Part shown: positions 1-9,446 of the stretch, in pieces | Position numbering within the stretch: the first letter of the stretch is position 1 | Layout of the letters: each line of letters starts with the position of its first letter | Assembly (NCBI GenBank): GCA_016709025.1 | Contig: JADJEQ010000039.1 | Location: 26,166 to 90,165 of the forward strand | Direction: 5' to 3' | From: Bacteroidales bacterium | Lineage (GTDB): Bacteria > Bacteroidota > Bacteroidia > Bacteroidales > Lentimicrobiaceae | Length of the DNA stretch: 64,000 bases | The notes under the pieces: model-generated | Database searches by the model: none | Told to the model about the DNA's origin: nothing | The model's input: only the letters and a program-made list of their open reading frames with translations | Made by a program: the position numbers and the translations under genes

Positions 1-2
1 AC

Positions 3-740
3 GCCATCAAATTTACGATTGATGGCGGAATATCAATCAGTGCTTATATTAACGACAAGGATAAAAAGGAAGCGATTATCAGGGTCAGCGATACCGGTAT
101 TGGCATTGCGCCCGAGCACCACAAGTTGATTTTTGAAGAGTTCAGACAGGTGAGTGAAGGCATGTCGCGGACATTCGAAGGCAGTGGACTGGGGCTGGCC
201 CTCTGTTCTAAAATTGCACGGCTAATCAATGCCCGTTTATGGGTGGATAGTGTGCCTGGGAAAGGCTCCGATTTTTACATCGCCTTACCGACTGCTTTCC
301 TTGATTACACTGAGCCCGCTGCGGATCAGGATAGTTCACCGGTAATCAATACCCAAAGGCTGAGCAGGGGTCCTGTTCCTGAAATCTTAATCGTTGAAGA
401 TAACGAGATTAACCGGCGTCTGGCGGCACTTTACCTGCGTGAGTTGTGCAACACCGAAATGGCAGAAAACGGGTATGTTGCCCTGGAGAAAATCAAACGT
501 AAAAAATACGATGCCATTCTCATGGATATTAACCTGGGAGCAGGTCCCAACGGAATGTCAATTGCCAACCAGGTGAGAACACTGGAGAACTATAAAGATG
601 TCCCGATCATTGCTGTTACCGGTTATACCATGCAGGGCGACCGTGAAAAGCTTCTCTCAAACGGCTGTTCTCACTATCTTGCCAAACCCTACGATAAAAA
701 AACCCTGCTCAGACTGTTTTCAGATATTCTTTACTCCTGA
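3..740 (+). CDS. Hybrid sensor histidine kinase, C-terminal part (HATPase + receiver)
   Basis: The gene enters from the left edge and has no start in the window. The frame is open from base 3 and begins with an N-box-like NAIKFT context (AIKFT visible), followed by the DTGIGI G1 box and a GSGLGLAL G2 box, so this is the ATP-binding domain of a histidine kinase. After a linker of about 25 residues comes a receiver domain (roughly codons 125-245) with the acidic pocket VEDN, a phosphoacceptor Asp in MDINLG and the conserved Lys in AKPYD. The order kinase then receiver makes it a hybrid kinase that probably passes phosphate to a separate Hpt or response regulator. The input domain is outside the window, so the signal is unknown. 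A free-standing receiver gene lies at 8552-8965. Confidence 0.93.
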   Translation, partial: AIKFTIDGGISISAYINDKDKKEAIIRVSDTGIGIAPEHHKLIFEEFRQVSEGMSRTFEGSGLGLALCSKIARLINARLWVDSVPGKGSDFYIALPTAFLDYTEPAADQDSSPVINTQRLSRGPVPEILIVEDNEINRRLAALYLRELCNTEMAENGYVALEKIKRKKYDAILMDINLGAGPNGMSIANQVRTLENYKDVPIIAVTGYTMQGDREKLLSNGCSHYLAKPYDKKTLLRLFSDILYS

Positions 741-821
741 TTCAGAGACTGATATATTTATTTGAAACCCGCCCTAAAGGATGGGCCTGTGCATGGAGTT
801 TTTCAAAATTCAAATGGTCTC

Positions 822-1736
822 TTATACCTGGTAGGTTTTACCATCCTCTGCAAGATAGGTTTCAGGGAAAACAAGCCGCGCTTCTTCAAGCAGGGGCAAA
901 AGGTTATCGTACCTCGCAGAAAAATGGCCGATCAGCAGTTTACCGGCTCCGGCCTTCTTTGCAAACAAAGCTGCCTCAGCCGCGGTCGAATGCATTTTAG
1001 CCTTCGCCACCTCCGCCATATCACTCATAAATGTTGCCTCATGGTAAACCAGGTTGCATCCAGGTATTCTGTATGCCAATTCCTCATTATACAAAGAATC
1101 TGAACAAACAGCGTATGAACGGGGTGGCACAGGCTCATCTGTCAGCAAACTATTGGCTATCACACTGCCGTCTTCCAGGAAGTAATCATTTCCAGCTTTC
1201 AGTTCATTGAAAGCAGTATAGGGAACCCCGTACTTTTCAGCAGTCTCAAGATTGATATGCCTTGGATACTTTTTCTCGGCAAACAGAAACCCCGTAGTCG
1301 GAATCCGGTGTACCATTGGAAAAGAAGTAATTGTTATCCTTTCATCTTCATAGATAAGCTCATTCTCCTCTCCACTGGTCAAATGATAGATGATCCTGTA
1401 TGAAAGGGAGGTAAGTGAAGCCTCCAGTTGCAGCGAAACAATGGGTTCAAGTGCGGCAGGCCCGTATATGTGCAGATCATCCTTTCTGCCAAGCAGATGA
1501 AGCGTCGACACCAGGCCGATAAGTCCGTAAAAATGATCCCCATGCAGGTGGCTGATAAAAACATGATGAATGCGCATAAACCTGACTTTCAGCTTCATCA
1601 ACTGAATCTGGGTTCCTTCACCACAGTCAACAAGAAACAACTGGCCGGCATAATTAACCAGCTGGGAAGTCAGGTTGCGGTTTTTATAAGGAAGGGCTGC
1701 GCTGCTCCCCAGGATTGTAACTGAAAAATCTCTCAT
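822..1736 (-). CDS. rnz: Ribonuclease Z (tRNA 3' endonuclease)
   Basis: This 304-residue metallo-beta-lactamase fold protein removes the 3' trailer from tRNA precursors in the cytosol. The zinc-binding HxHxDH motif is visible at residues 63-68 (SHLHGDH), preceded by the LVDCGEGTQ loop typical of RNase Z, and later metal ligands occur in the CSDS and GHFSARY segments. Length is normal for the short bacterial form. It converges with the histidine kinase gene on the left, and its upstream neighbour rpsA reads in the same direction but is separated by a terminator-like hairpin, so it probably has its own promoter. Confidence 0.95.
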   Translation of the reverse strand: MRDFSVTILGSSAALPYKNRNLTSQLVNYAGQLFLVDCGEGTQIQLMKLKVRFMRIHHVFISHLHGDHFYGLIGLVSTLHLLGRKDDLHIYGPAALEPIVSLQLEASLTSLSYRIIYHLTSGEENELIYEDERITITSFPMVHRIPTTGFLFAEKKYPRHINLETAEKYGVPYTAFNELKAGNDYFLEDGSVIANSLLTDEPVPPRSYAVCSDSLYNEELAYRIPGCNLVYHEATFMSDMAEVAKAKMHSTAAEAALFAKKAGAGKLLIGHFSARYDNLLPLLEEARLVFPETYLAEDGKTYQV

Positions 1737-1827
1737 CTACTGTGGCCCTGATTTATCTTTAACTCTCTCCATGTTCATTAAGCGGTAAAATTCTATAAAA
1801 AAACCAATACCCGAATGTCCCTAAACG

Positions 1828-1854
1828 AAAAAATCCCCGTTGAGGGGATTTTTT
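1828..1854 (-). terminator. Rho-independent terminator after rpsA
   Basis: A stem AAAAATCCCC / GGGGATTTTT with a 4-5 base loop lies about 18 bases past the rpsA stop. It has A and T tracts on both sides and so could work in both directions, but only rpsA needs it here. Confidence 0.85.
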
Positions 1855-1871
1855 CAGGATTATTTCAGAAA

Positions 1872-4016
1872 TTATTCTTCGGATTCTGCTTTTTTGATTT
1901 TGGCAGCAGCTTTTTCCGACTGTTCCATGTCTGATTTCAGATTGGCAAGTGCTTCAAGGTCGCCCAGCGTTGTTTTTTCAAGGTTATCCTTGATCTTTTT
2001 AACGGCACGCTTGGTTGAGTTCTCTGCACTTTCTTTTGCTGATGATTCCTTAACGCGCTCAGTTGAAGCGGCATCCTGGAATATACGGCTGTGCGAAAGA
2101 ATGATTTTCTTGTTGTCTTTCGAAAACTCAATCACCTTGAAATCAAGTGATTCATCAACCTTAGCCTGGGTATTGTCTTCTTTTACCACATGGCGGAGAG
2201 GAGCAAAACCTTCAACTCCATAAGGCAGGGAAACAACCATACCCTTATCGCTTGAGCTGGTAATGGTTCCTTTGTGAACTGAACCTACCGAGAAAACAGA
2301 TTCGAATACTTCCCATGGGTTTTCTTCGAGTTGTTTGTGGCCCAGGCTCAACCTGCGGTTCTCAACATCAACATCCAATACAACCACGTCGATTCTCTCA
2401 CCAATTTTGGTGAATTCGGCCGGGTGTTTGATTTTCTTCGACCAGGAGAGGTCTGAAATGTGGATGAGTCCGTCAACACCTTCTTCGAGTTCAACAAAAA
2501 TACCGAAGTTGGTAAAGTTGCGAACGGTAGCTTCGTGTTTTGAATTGAGCGGATATTTTTCCTTGATGTTTGTCCATGGATCAGGAATAAGCTGTTTGAT
2601 GCCGAGTGACATCTTGCGCTCTTCGCGGTCGAGGGTCAGGATAACGGCTTCTACCTCATCGCCTACTTTCAGGAAGTCCTGAGCGGTACGCAGATGCTGC
2701 GACCATGACATTTCTGAAACGTGGATCAATCCTTCAACACCGGTGGTGATTTCAATGAAAGCGCCATAATCGGCAATCACCACTACGCGGCCTTTAACCT
2801 GATCGCCAACCTTAACGGTTTCGCTGAGCGAATCCCATGGGTGCGGGGTAAGTTGTTTGAGACCAAGGGCAATACGTTTTTTGTTTTCATCAAAGTCAAG
2901 AATAACAACCTTGATTTTCTGATCGAGCTGAACGATTTCTTCGGGATGGTTGATACGGCCCCATGAGAGGTCGGTAATGTGAACCAGACCGTCAACACCA
3001 CCAAGGTCGATAAACACACCGTATGATGTGATGTTTTTAACGGTACCTTCGAGGATCTGTCCTTTTTCAAGCTTGCTGATGATATCGGCTTTCTGCTGCT
3101 CGAGTTCGTCTTCGATAAGCGCTTTGTGCGATACAACCACGTTCTTATATTCCTGGTTGATTTTCACAACCTTGAATTCCATAACTTTATCAACATATAC
3201 ATCGTAATCGCGGATAGGTTTCACATCGATCTGTGAACCCGGGAGGAAGGCCTCGATACCGAATACATCCACGATAAGTCCACCTTTGGTGCGGCACTTA
3301 ACGTAACCATTGATAACTTCTTCTTTTTCGAAAGCCTGGTTAACGCGCTCCCATGAACGGAGAATACGTGCCTTTTTGTGTGAAAGCAGGAGCTGTCCGC
3401 CCATGTCTTCCTGGCTCTCAACGTAAACTTCAATCAGATCACCAACCTTGAGATTGGGGTTATATCTGAGTTCCGACTGCGGAATAACACCATCAGACTT
3501 GAAACCAATGTTCACCACGACTTCGCGTGAGTTCATGGCTACAACAGTTCCGTCAATAACTTCATGTTCAACGATTGAACTGAGGGTTTTGTCGTAAAGG
3601 TCTTCTAATTTGGTGCGCTCGTCGGCTGAGTAATTCTCATGTTTCTTTCCGATGGCATCCCAGTCGAAATTCTCGAGTGAAATCTGTGCTACCAGTGGAG
3701 CTTTCAGCTTTTCTACGGTAGGCTCATCGTCATCATCCATCACTGCAGTTTCTTCTTCAACAGGTGCAGGAGTTTCTGCGACTGTTTCAGCAACTGCTTC
3801 TTCTTCTTTTTCTGCAACAGCAGCTTCTTCAGCTTCTGCTACTACTTCTTCCTTTGCTTCTTCTTCCTGTTCGGCAACTTCTTCAGTTACTTCCTCAGCA
3901 ACAGGTTCATTAACGACTTCAGCCTCAACAGTTTCTTTTACTTCTTTGGTTGGTTCTTCCGAAACGCCTTCGGCACTGGTTAATTCTTCATTGACGTTTA
4001 ATTCGTCGTTTGTCAT
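1872..4016 (-). CDS. rpsA: 30S ribosomal protein S1
   Basis: S1 binds mRNA and helps the 30S subunit load it. The 714-residue protein has an N-terminal extension of about 115 residues made almost only of Glu, Ala and Val, then six S1/OB-type RNA-binding repeats between about residues 145 and 650. The repeats carry the recurring pattern of GxV-(6)-G-x-F/A-V-x-L/I-x-G-V-x-G-L-x-H-x-S, for example GVDGLVHITDLSW and GVEGLIHVSEMSW. A basic C-terminal tail follows. The acidic extension is typical of Bacteroidota S1, whose translation initiation does not depend strongly on Shine-Dalgarno pairing. The start ATG at 4014-4016 follows a putative promoter box at 4140-4147. Confidence 0.97.
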   Translation of the reverse strand: MTNDELNVNEELTSAEGVSEEPTKEVKETVEAEVVNEPVAEEVTEEVAEQEEEAKEEVVAEAEEAAVAEKEEEAVAETVAETPAPVEEETAVMDDDDEPTVEKLKAPLVAQISLENFDWDAIGKKHENYSADERTKLEDLYDKTLSSIVEHEVIDGTVVAMNSREVVVNIGFKSDGVIPQSELRYNPNLKVGDLIEVYVESQEDMGGQLLLSHKKARILRSWERVNQAFEKEEVINGYVKCRTKGGLIVDVFGIEAFLPGSQIDVKPIRDYDVYVDKVMEFKVVKINQEYKNVVVSHKALIEDELEQQKADIISKLEKGQILEGTVKNITSYGVFIDLGGVDGLVHITDLSWGRINHPEEIVQLDQKIKVVILDFDENKKRIALGLKQLTPHPWDSLSETVKVGDQVKGRVVVIADYGAFIEITTGVEGLIHVSEMSWSQHLRTAQDFLKVGDEVEAVILTLDREERKMSLGIKQLIPDPWTNIKEKYPLNSKHEATVRNFTNFGIFVELEEGVDGLIHISDLSWSKKIKHPAEFTKIGERIDVVVLDVDVENRRLSLGHKQLEENPWEVFESVFSVGSVHKGTITSSSDKGMVVSLPYGVEGFAPLRHVVKEDNTQAKVDESLDFKVIEFSKDNKKIILSHSRIFQDAASTERVKESSAKESAENSTKRAVKKIKDNLEKTTLGDLEALANLKSDMEQSEKAAAKIKKAESEE

Positions 4017-4139
4017 TTAATTCTTCTTTGTGGCTCCACCTTCGGCGGTAACCTGGTTAATACTAAGTTAATTATCTGGTTCAGCCGGACAGGGTCACCT
4101 TTGAAAATCAATGAATCAGGCGCCGGCCAAACCGGGGTG

Positions 4140-4147
4140 CAAAGGTA
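4140..4147 (-). promoter_or_regulatory. Putative sigma-ABfr -7 box for rpsA
   Basis: On the minus strand this reads TACCTTTG followed by CACC, matching the Bacteroidota TAnnTTTG -7 consensus. It would give a leader of about 120 bases for rpsA. Found by eye; no clear -33 element was verified. Confidence 0.5.
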
Positions 4148-4214
4148 AGTATTTTTTCAAATTAACAAACCGGCATACACTAAATTTTCAGAATTGGAAA
4201 TCTGAAGGAAATGA

Positions 4215-4480
4215 GCCGGGATACTCTGAGGCCAGAGGTCGGAGGTCAGAGGTCAGAGGTCAGAGGTCAGAGGTCGGAGGTCGGAGGTCGGAAGTCGGAA
4301 TCCGAACCGGAGCGAAGCGGAGTTCACCGAAGGTAAATCTACAATCCATTACTCAACTAATCAACTAATCTGCTAATCAACTAATTTGACAATCTGCTAA
4401 TCAACTAATCAGCTAATTTGCTAATCCGCTAATCTTCTAATTTTCTAATCAGTTAATTTGCTAATCAACTAATCAGCCAA
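4215..4480. repeat. Intergenic low-complexity repeats (GAGGTCA and CTAATCAA families)
   Basis: Two repeat families fill the space between yidC and rpsA. At about 4229-4300 there are near-perfect 7-base units of the type GAGGTCA/GAGGTCG. At about 4345-4477 there are degenerate 8-base units of the type CTAATCAA/CTAATTTG. Between them at 4301-4335 is a CCGGAGCGAAGCGGAGTTC-like segment that recurs in altered form near 19215 and 19455. No gene is visible in 4148-4480. Confidence 0.85.
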
Positions 4481-4485
4481 TAATT

Positions 4486-4515
4486 ACAAAAGCCCCGAAC
4501 CCCGGAGCTTTTGTA
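4486..4515 (-). terminator. Terminator-like hairpin after yidC
   Basis: The arms ACAAAAGC and GCTTTTGT enclose a CCG/CGG inner stem, about 20 bases beyond the yidC stop. A/T tracts on both flanks fit an intrinsic terminator. Confidence 0.75.
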
Positions 4516-4534
4516 TTCGATATGTCAGCTTTGC

Positions 4535-6451
4535 TTATTTACGGCCCTGGTTTTTAGTCATTTCTTCGAGTTTTTTCTGGAAGTTCGACTTTTTCACCGG
4601 TTTCTTCTTGTTTTCCTGAATCTGCGCATGAAGCTTGTCTTCATTGACAAAGCCCTTGATCATATACATTTGTGCAAATGTAAGGAGGTTGGCCAGCAGG
4701 TAATAATAACTCAGGCCAGAGGAATAACTGTTGAAGAACCCGAGGAACATAATAGGCATCAGGTACATCATGGTTTTCATACCTGGCATCTGGTTGCCGG
4801 TCGACATCATGTCGTTGTTGATCTTGGTGTAGATGATCGTTGAAATGGTCATCAGCAGGGTAAACAAACTCACATGGTCGCCATAGAAAGGAATGGTGAA
4901 CGGAAGGTTATAAATCGAATCATAACTCGACAAATCGGTTGCCCACAGAAATGATTGTTGCCTCAACTCGATGGAAGCCGGGAAGAACCTGAACATAGCC
5001 AGCAAAATCGGGAACTGCAAAAGCATGGGTACACAGCCAGCCATCGGGTTTACCCCTGCCTTTTTGTACAGGGCCATGGTTGCCTGCTGTTTTTTCATCG
5101 CATCTTCCTTCTTGGGGAATTTGGTTCCGATCTCATCTATCTCAGGCTTCAGAAGACGCATTTTAGCTGAAGAAAGATAGGTTTTATAGGCGATCGGGAA
5201 CAATACGATCTTCAGCAGGATTGTCAGTATAAGGATGATGATCCCGTAGTTGAGATTAAACCCTTCGAGGAAGTTAAACACCGGCAGTACGGCAAAACGG
5301 TTGATCCATTGCATCAGGAAGAAACTCCATCCGAGCGGAATCTGTTTTTCAAGATCCAGCTTGTACTTCCGCATGATGTTATACTTATTCGGCCCAAAGT
5401 AAAAGGCCATATCCAGTTGTTTGTCAGTAGCAGGGTTAAAGGGAAGGGAAAGGGTTGCCTCCATATAATCCAGGTAGTTCTGTTCCTTTTCCGGCTCCCG
5501 GGTCTTTTTCATGTTCGCATTCTGGAACATATCCCCAGCAATCAGGGTGGTGGAGAAGAACTGCTGTTTAAACGAAACCCATTTTACCCTTGTATTGATA
5601 TTCTGCTCGTCATCTTTACCTTCTTTCAGATAATCTACTTCTTCATCAGAATGGCGGAAATGGATGGTTGTGTTCAAACGTTCATTTTCAAGGCTCTTTT
5701 CCGTTCTGGGTAAACGGGCCTTCCAGTCAATGTTCATCTCCTTGGTATTGAAAGCAATATATTTTTCCATACCAACAAAATTCACGGTATAACCAACCAT
5801 AAAGTCACCAGACCTTACCGTGTAAAGGTATTCGATGTATGAAGCCTGATTCAGGCTTGAATCTGAGGCTCCGGGATACAGACGCATGGCAAACCTGACT
5901 GAATCGCCGTCTGCTATTTTTATTTCCTGCTTTCCATCAAATCGTGTGTCGGGCCATGCGGGTTGAAAATATAGTTCACTGGTATTTACCGGCCTTACAT
6001 CCGTAAAAAACGCAAGATTGAAGGAAGAAGAGTCAGGGCCAAAAAGAATCAGTGGTTTACCGTCGAATGTTTTATAACCAAGCAGTTCAACCTGGCTGAT
6101 TCGTCCTCCTTTACTGCTGATGGTAAGACGTAATTTGTCAGATTCAACAATATAATCCTGATCTTTTCCGGTGCCTGATGCAGCAAACATTCCAAGTTCA
6201 TCCTTCCGCTGAGCTGTTGATGCAGAATCCGTTGTCGCACCTGCAGCATTTTGTGCAACGGTGTCCTGCTGCATCGGTTGTGCTATAATGGCGGCTTTTG
6301 AAGTGTCGTTTGCAAGCTGATTGAGGGCGGCAATAGAATCCTGGGCACGCTTTTGAGCAGCCAGCTGCTCTTTTGATGGCGACATATAGACTGTATAGCC
6401 TATCATCAGCCCGAAAATAAGCAGGATGCCTATTATTGAATTTCTATTCAT
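4535..6451 (-). CDS. yidC: Membrane protein insertase YidC
   Basis: YidC inserts and folds inner membrane proteins, alone or with SecYEG. The 638-residue protein starts with a transmembrane segment (SIIGILLIFGLMIGYTVYM), followed by a large periplasmic beta-domain (about residues 80-360). The conserved C-terminal five-helix insertase domain comes next, with recognisable segments such as GWSFFLMQWINR, YGIIILILTILLK, NPMAGCVPMLLQFPILLAMF and SSGLSYYYLLANLL. The tail is lysine-rich, as in many YidC proteins, and may touch the ribosome. It lies downstream of pyrG in the same direction with a 161-base gap that holds a hairpin and a putative promoter box. Confidence 0.97.
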   Translation of the reverse strand: MNRNSIIGILLIFGLMIGYTVYMSPSKEQLAAQKRAQDSIAALNQLANDTSKAAIIAQPMQQDTVAQNAAGATTDSASTAQRKDELGMFAASGTGKDQDYIVESDKLRLTISSKGGRISQVELLGYKTFDGKPLILFGPDSSSFNLAFFTDVRPVNTSELYFQPAWPDTRFDGKQEIKIADGDSVRFAMRLYPGASDSSLNQASYIEYLYTVRSGDFMVGYTVNFVGMEKYIAFNTKEMNIDWKARLPRTEKSLENERLNTTIHFRHSDEEVDYLKEGKDDEQNINTRVKWVSFKQQFFSTTLIAGDMFQNANMKKTREPEKEQNYLDYMEATLSLPFNPATDKQLDMAFYFGPNKYNIMRKYKLDLEKQIPLGWSFFLMQWINRFAVLPVFNFLEGFNLNYGIIILILTILLKIVLFPIAYKTYLSSAKMRLLKPEIDEIGTKFPKKEDAMKKQQATMALYKKAGVNPMAGCVPMLLQFPILLAMFRFFPASIELRQQSFLWATDLSSYDSIYNLPFTIPFYGDHVSLFTLLMTISTIIYTKINNDMMSTGNQMPGMKTMMYLMPIMFLGFFNSYSSGLSYYYLLANLLTFAQMYMIKGFVNEDKLHAQIQENKKKPVKKSNFQKKLEEMTKNQGRK

Positions 6452-6488
6452 GAAAATTTATTAGTATAGGTTAATTCAGATTGAGCGG

Positions 6489-6496
6489 CAAAAATA
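6489..6496 (-). promoter_or_regulatory. Putative -7 box for yidC
   Basis: Minus-strand TATTTTTG matches TAnnTTTG and lies about 38 bases upstream of the yidC start, so yidC may be transcribed independently of pyrG. Motif match only. Confidence 0.4.
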
Positions 6497-6573
6497 AGCA
6501 AAAGCAGTCAATTGATAAGCCTGACTTTTATCAGTACATGATAAATACCGTTAAACAGGGGAATTTACCGGTG

Positions 6574-6600
6574 AACCATCCTGCGAACTTCAGGATGGTT
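6574..6600 (-). terminator. Perfect hairpin just after pyrG
   Basis: The arms AACCATCCTG and CAGGATGGTT form a perfect 10-bp stem with a 7-base loop, starting 13 bases after the pyrG stop. There is no U-tract behind it, so it may protect or process the 3' end rather than terminate efficiently. Confidence 0.5.
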
Positions 6601-6612
6601 ATACAACAAAAC

Positions 6613-8223
6613 CTATTTTTGGCTGTAACCGATGGCTGCCTTTACAAAGTTTACAAACAGCGGGTGAGGATTTGCCACGGTGCTTTTATATTCAGGGTGA
6701 AACTGAATGCCGACAAACCATGGATGATTTTTCAATTCCACGATTTCAACAAGATTGTCCTTGGTATTAATCCCGGACGCCATCATGCCGGCATCCTCAA
6801 ATTGCTTCAGATATTTGTTGTTAAATTCATAACGGTGCCGGTGGCGTTCGCTGATATCTTCTCTCCCATAGACAGCGAAAGCCAGGGTATTTTTGCCGAT
6901 TGTACAGGGGAAAGCGCCCAGGCGCATGGTTCCGCCTTTTTTACAAACTGTTTTCTGATCCTCCATTAAATCAATCACCGGATTGGTAGTTTCCGGGGCC
7001 ATTTCGGTTGAATGAGCATCCTTTAGCCCGAGTACATTGCGGCCAAACTCAATAACAGCGCATTGCATGCCGAGGCATATTCCCAAAAACGGGATTTTAT
7101 TCTCACGGGCATACCTGATCGCTTCAATTTTCCCTTCAATCCCCCTACTTCCAAAACCCGGGGCAACAAGGATTCCGTCAAGCCCTTTCATGGTTTCAGC
7201 AACTGTTTCGCTGTTAATGGATTCCGAATGCAATGCTTTCACCACAACCTTGCATTTATTTGAAGCACCTGCATGTACAAATGATTCGTTAATCGATTTA
7301 TAGGCATCTTTCAGTTCAACGTATTTACCCACCAGCCCAATCACAACCTGTTTCTCAGGATGTTTCAACCTGAACAGGAACTCTTCCCATTTCGACAATT
7401 CGGGTGTATGTCCGAGCGGCATCCTCGTTTTCTCAAGGACTTCAAGATCGAGCCTTTCATCCAGCATTAGCAAAGGCACATCATAAATCGAGTCGGCATC
7501 AATGGATTCAATCACTGAAGTCGGATTTACGTTACAAAATAGAGCGATCTTATTCCTCAGGTTTTCATTCAGGTGTTTTTCGGTACGGCAAACAATTATG
7601 TCTGGTTGCACCCCCTGTTCGAGTAAGGCTTTAACTGAGTGTTGTGTTGGTTTCGTTTTCAGCTCAGCTGCCGCAGCCAGGTAAGGCACCAGGGTAAGAT
7701 GAATAACCAGACAGTCGGTGCCGATTTCCCAACGCATCTGGCGAACAGCCTCAATGTAGGGCAATGATTCAATGTCACCAACGGTTCCCCCAATCTCAGT
7801 AATCACAAAATCATAATTATTTTCGTTTCCGAGCAGTTTGATACACCGTTTAATTTCATCCGTGATATGCGGGATAACCTGAACAGTAGCTCCGAGGTAG
7901 TCACCCCGTCGTTCCCGTAAGATTACTTCCTGATAGATCCGGCCGGTGGTTACGTTGTTTTTCTGGGAAGTAGGAACATTCAGGTAACGTTCATAGTGTC
8001 CGAGATCGAGGTCAGTTTCAGCACCATCTTCGGTAACATAGCATTCGCCATGTTCGTACGGGTTCAGTGTTCCGGGATCAATGTTAATATAAGGGTCAAG
8101 CTTTTGAATGGTAACGGAAAAGCCTCTCGCCTGAAGTAATTTTGCGAGTGAGGCTGATATAATCCCCTTACCAAGCGATGAGGCAACCCCACCGGTAACA
8201 AATACATACTTTGTTGATGCCAT
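6613..8223 (-). CDS. pyrG: CTP synthase
   Basis: CTP synthase aminates UTP to CTP with glutamine and ATP, the last step of pyrimidine nucleotide synthesis. The ATG at 8221-8223 gives MASTKYVFVTGGVASSLGKG, the usual family start with its P-loop; the open frame continues 24 codons upstream without family resemblance. The synthetase domain runs to about residue 265 (EIGGTVGDIES is visible). The class I glutamine amidotransferase domain follows, with nucleophile Cys in GICLGMQC and the His-Glu pair in QFHPEY. The 536-residue length is normal. Confidence 0.97.
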   Translation of the reverse strand: MASTKYVFVTGGVASSLGKGIISASLAKLLQARGFSVTIQKLDPYINIDPGTLNPYEHGECYVTEDGAETDLDLGHYERYLNVPTSQKNNVTTGRIYQEVILRERRGDYLGATVQVIPHITDEIKRCIKLLGNENNYDFVITEIGGTVGDIESLPYIEAVRQMRWEIGTDCLVIHLTLVPYLAAAAELKTKPTQHSVKALLEQGVQPDIIVCRTEKHLNENLRNKIALFCNVNPTSVIESIDADSIYDVPLLMLDERLDLEVLEKTRMPLGHTPELSKWEEFLFRLKHPEKQVVIGLVGKYVELKDAYKSINESFVHAGASNKCKVVVKALHSESINSETVAETMKGLDGILVAPGFGSRGIEGKIEAIRYARENKIPFLGICLGMQCAVIEFGRNVLGLKDAHSTEMAPETTNPVIDLMEDQKTVCKKGGTMRLGAFPCTIGKNTLAFAVYGREDISERHRHRYEFNNKYLKQFEDAGMMASGINTKDNLVEIVELKNHPWFVGIQFHPEYKSTVANPHPLFVNFVKAAIGYSQK

Positions 8224-8551
8224 GTTGCAATTTTTTAGTTCTTTTAATCGTTTAGCTGATCCCGTTGAAAATACCAAATACACCACCCAGCCCAAAAAGG
8301 GGTTAAGAACCTGTTAAAGTCAAATTGAAACGATTAACCGGGCCATGCCTGAGCGGAACGCAGTAAGCGAAACCGTTAGAAATACCAGTGTAGTTACTTT
8401 TTTAAACTATCTCCTGAAATAGATGGTTCAGGTCTGGAACAAAAAAGCATGTTGGCAAAAATACAAACCTCTCACAAAAAGAGCTTATCTTTTTTGCAAA
8501 AATTAATAACAAAAGGGAAAAAGTTTTCAGGAATTGATGCGATATGCTAAT
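8224..8551. other. Gene-free spacer with putative pyrG promoter
   Basis: No coding signal is seen. A minus-strand TATTTTTG box at 8456-8463 with a TTTTTG about 20 bases upstream resembles a Bacteroidota promoter. If used for pyrG it would give a leader of more than 200 bases. Confidence 0.4.
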
Positions 8552-8965
8552 TTACAGGGCATGCACGCATTTACGAATGGTCTCGTATATCTCTTCTTTG
8601 TTATAAGGCTTGGAAAGAAAGTAATTCATTCCGGCTTCAAAACTTTTTTTTCTGAATGATTCTTCTGAATAAGCTGTCAGAGCAATAATCGGTATATTCA
8701 TCATTTTTCTTCTGATCTCTATGGTAGCCTCCCATCCATTCATTTGTGGCATATCAATATCCATCAGGATCACATCGTAGGTTCCGTTCAGACATTCATT
8801 CACAGCCTCAACACCATCTGCCACCATCTTATAATTCCAACCCATACGCTTGATAAGAATCTCTATAATCTTCTGATTCAATATATTATCCTCAGCAATT
8901 AATATTTTAATCAACTTTTCTGCAGTATCCATTGTAAAATGAGTGTTTTCCGTCCTGTAATCCAT
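8552..8965 (-). CDS. Single-domain response regulator (CheY-like receiver)
   Basis: The whole 137-residue protein is one receiver domain. It has the acidic pocket in LIAEDN, the phosphoacceptor Asp in MDIDMPQMNG, the Thr in ALTAY and the Lys in LSKPYNKEE. It has no output domain, so it probably acts as a phosphate relay or by protein contact. The sequence style is like the receivers of hybrid kinases. A second ATG at residue 12 (MDTAEKLIK) could be the true start. It is flanked by gene-free spacers and no partner kinase is adjacent. Confidence 0.9.
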   Translation of the reverse strand: MDYRTENTHFTMDTAEKLIKILIAEDNILNQKIIEILIKRMGWNYKMVADGVEAVNECLNGTYDVILMDIDMPQMNGWEATIEIRRKMMNIPIIALTAYSEESFRKKSFEAGMNYFLSKPYNKEEIYETIRKCVHAL

Positions 8966-9446
8966 AGTGCCGCCTGAGTAAAACAGTTATATGTCTTAAT
9001 AGCAATATCAGGAAAAAGTAATCCGGGAATTGGCTAAATTAATACATTTTTTTAGCAGTTACTCCAGTCTGTTTGAATCGGTCAGGCTGAAAGATTAAAG
9101 ATGAAATATTGAACTTCAATCAGGCGCAGTAAACAATGGTAAAATCTTTAAGATGAATGCGATTACAATTATGATTAAATCAAAAAAATATTTCAAATGA
9201 AACCCACATGCTTTTCTTATTTAAATTACAACAAGAATAGGATTATCAACCCTTTAGCCCTGCATAATTAGTTTCAATGAAAATAAGGTTGTCTCAAAAG
9301 CCCGTAAAACCTGTTCGTTTTCAGGCTATGCCTGAATTGTAACCGATCTACAGTGGTTCGACATCCCTGAACCGCACTTTCGGCGGGTTGGATATGACTA
9401 AACCAAACTTCCGTGACAACCTCTCTAATAACAACTTAACTTCGGC
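8966..9446. other. Gene-free spacer with short inverted repeat
   Basis: No gene is visible. AGGTTGTC at 9286-9293 and its reverse complement GACAACCT at 9415-9422 bracket a 121-base segment. This could be a small non-autonomous element or its scar, or chance. Confidence 0.3.

Noticed and set aside
3652..4020. Plus-strand Ser/Thr-rich ORF opposite the rpsA start
   Set aside because: It is the antisense shadow of the acidic Glu/Ala/Val extension of S1.
4215..4480. Possible CRISPR array
   Set aside because: Units are 7-8 bases with no unique spacers; no cas genes are near.
9286..9422. Miniature transposable element
   Set aside because: Only an 8-base inverted repeat without clear target duplication; kept as a note in the spacer entry.
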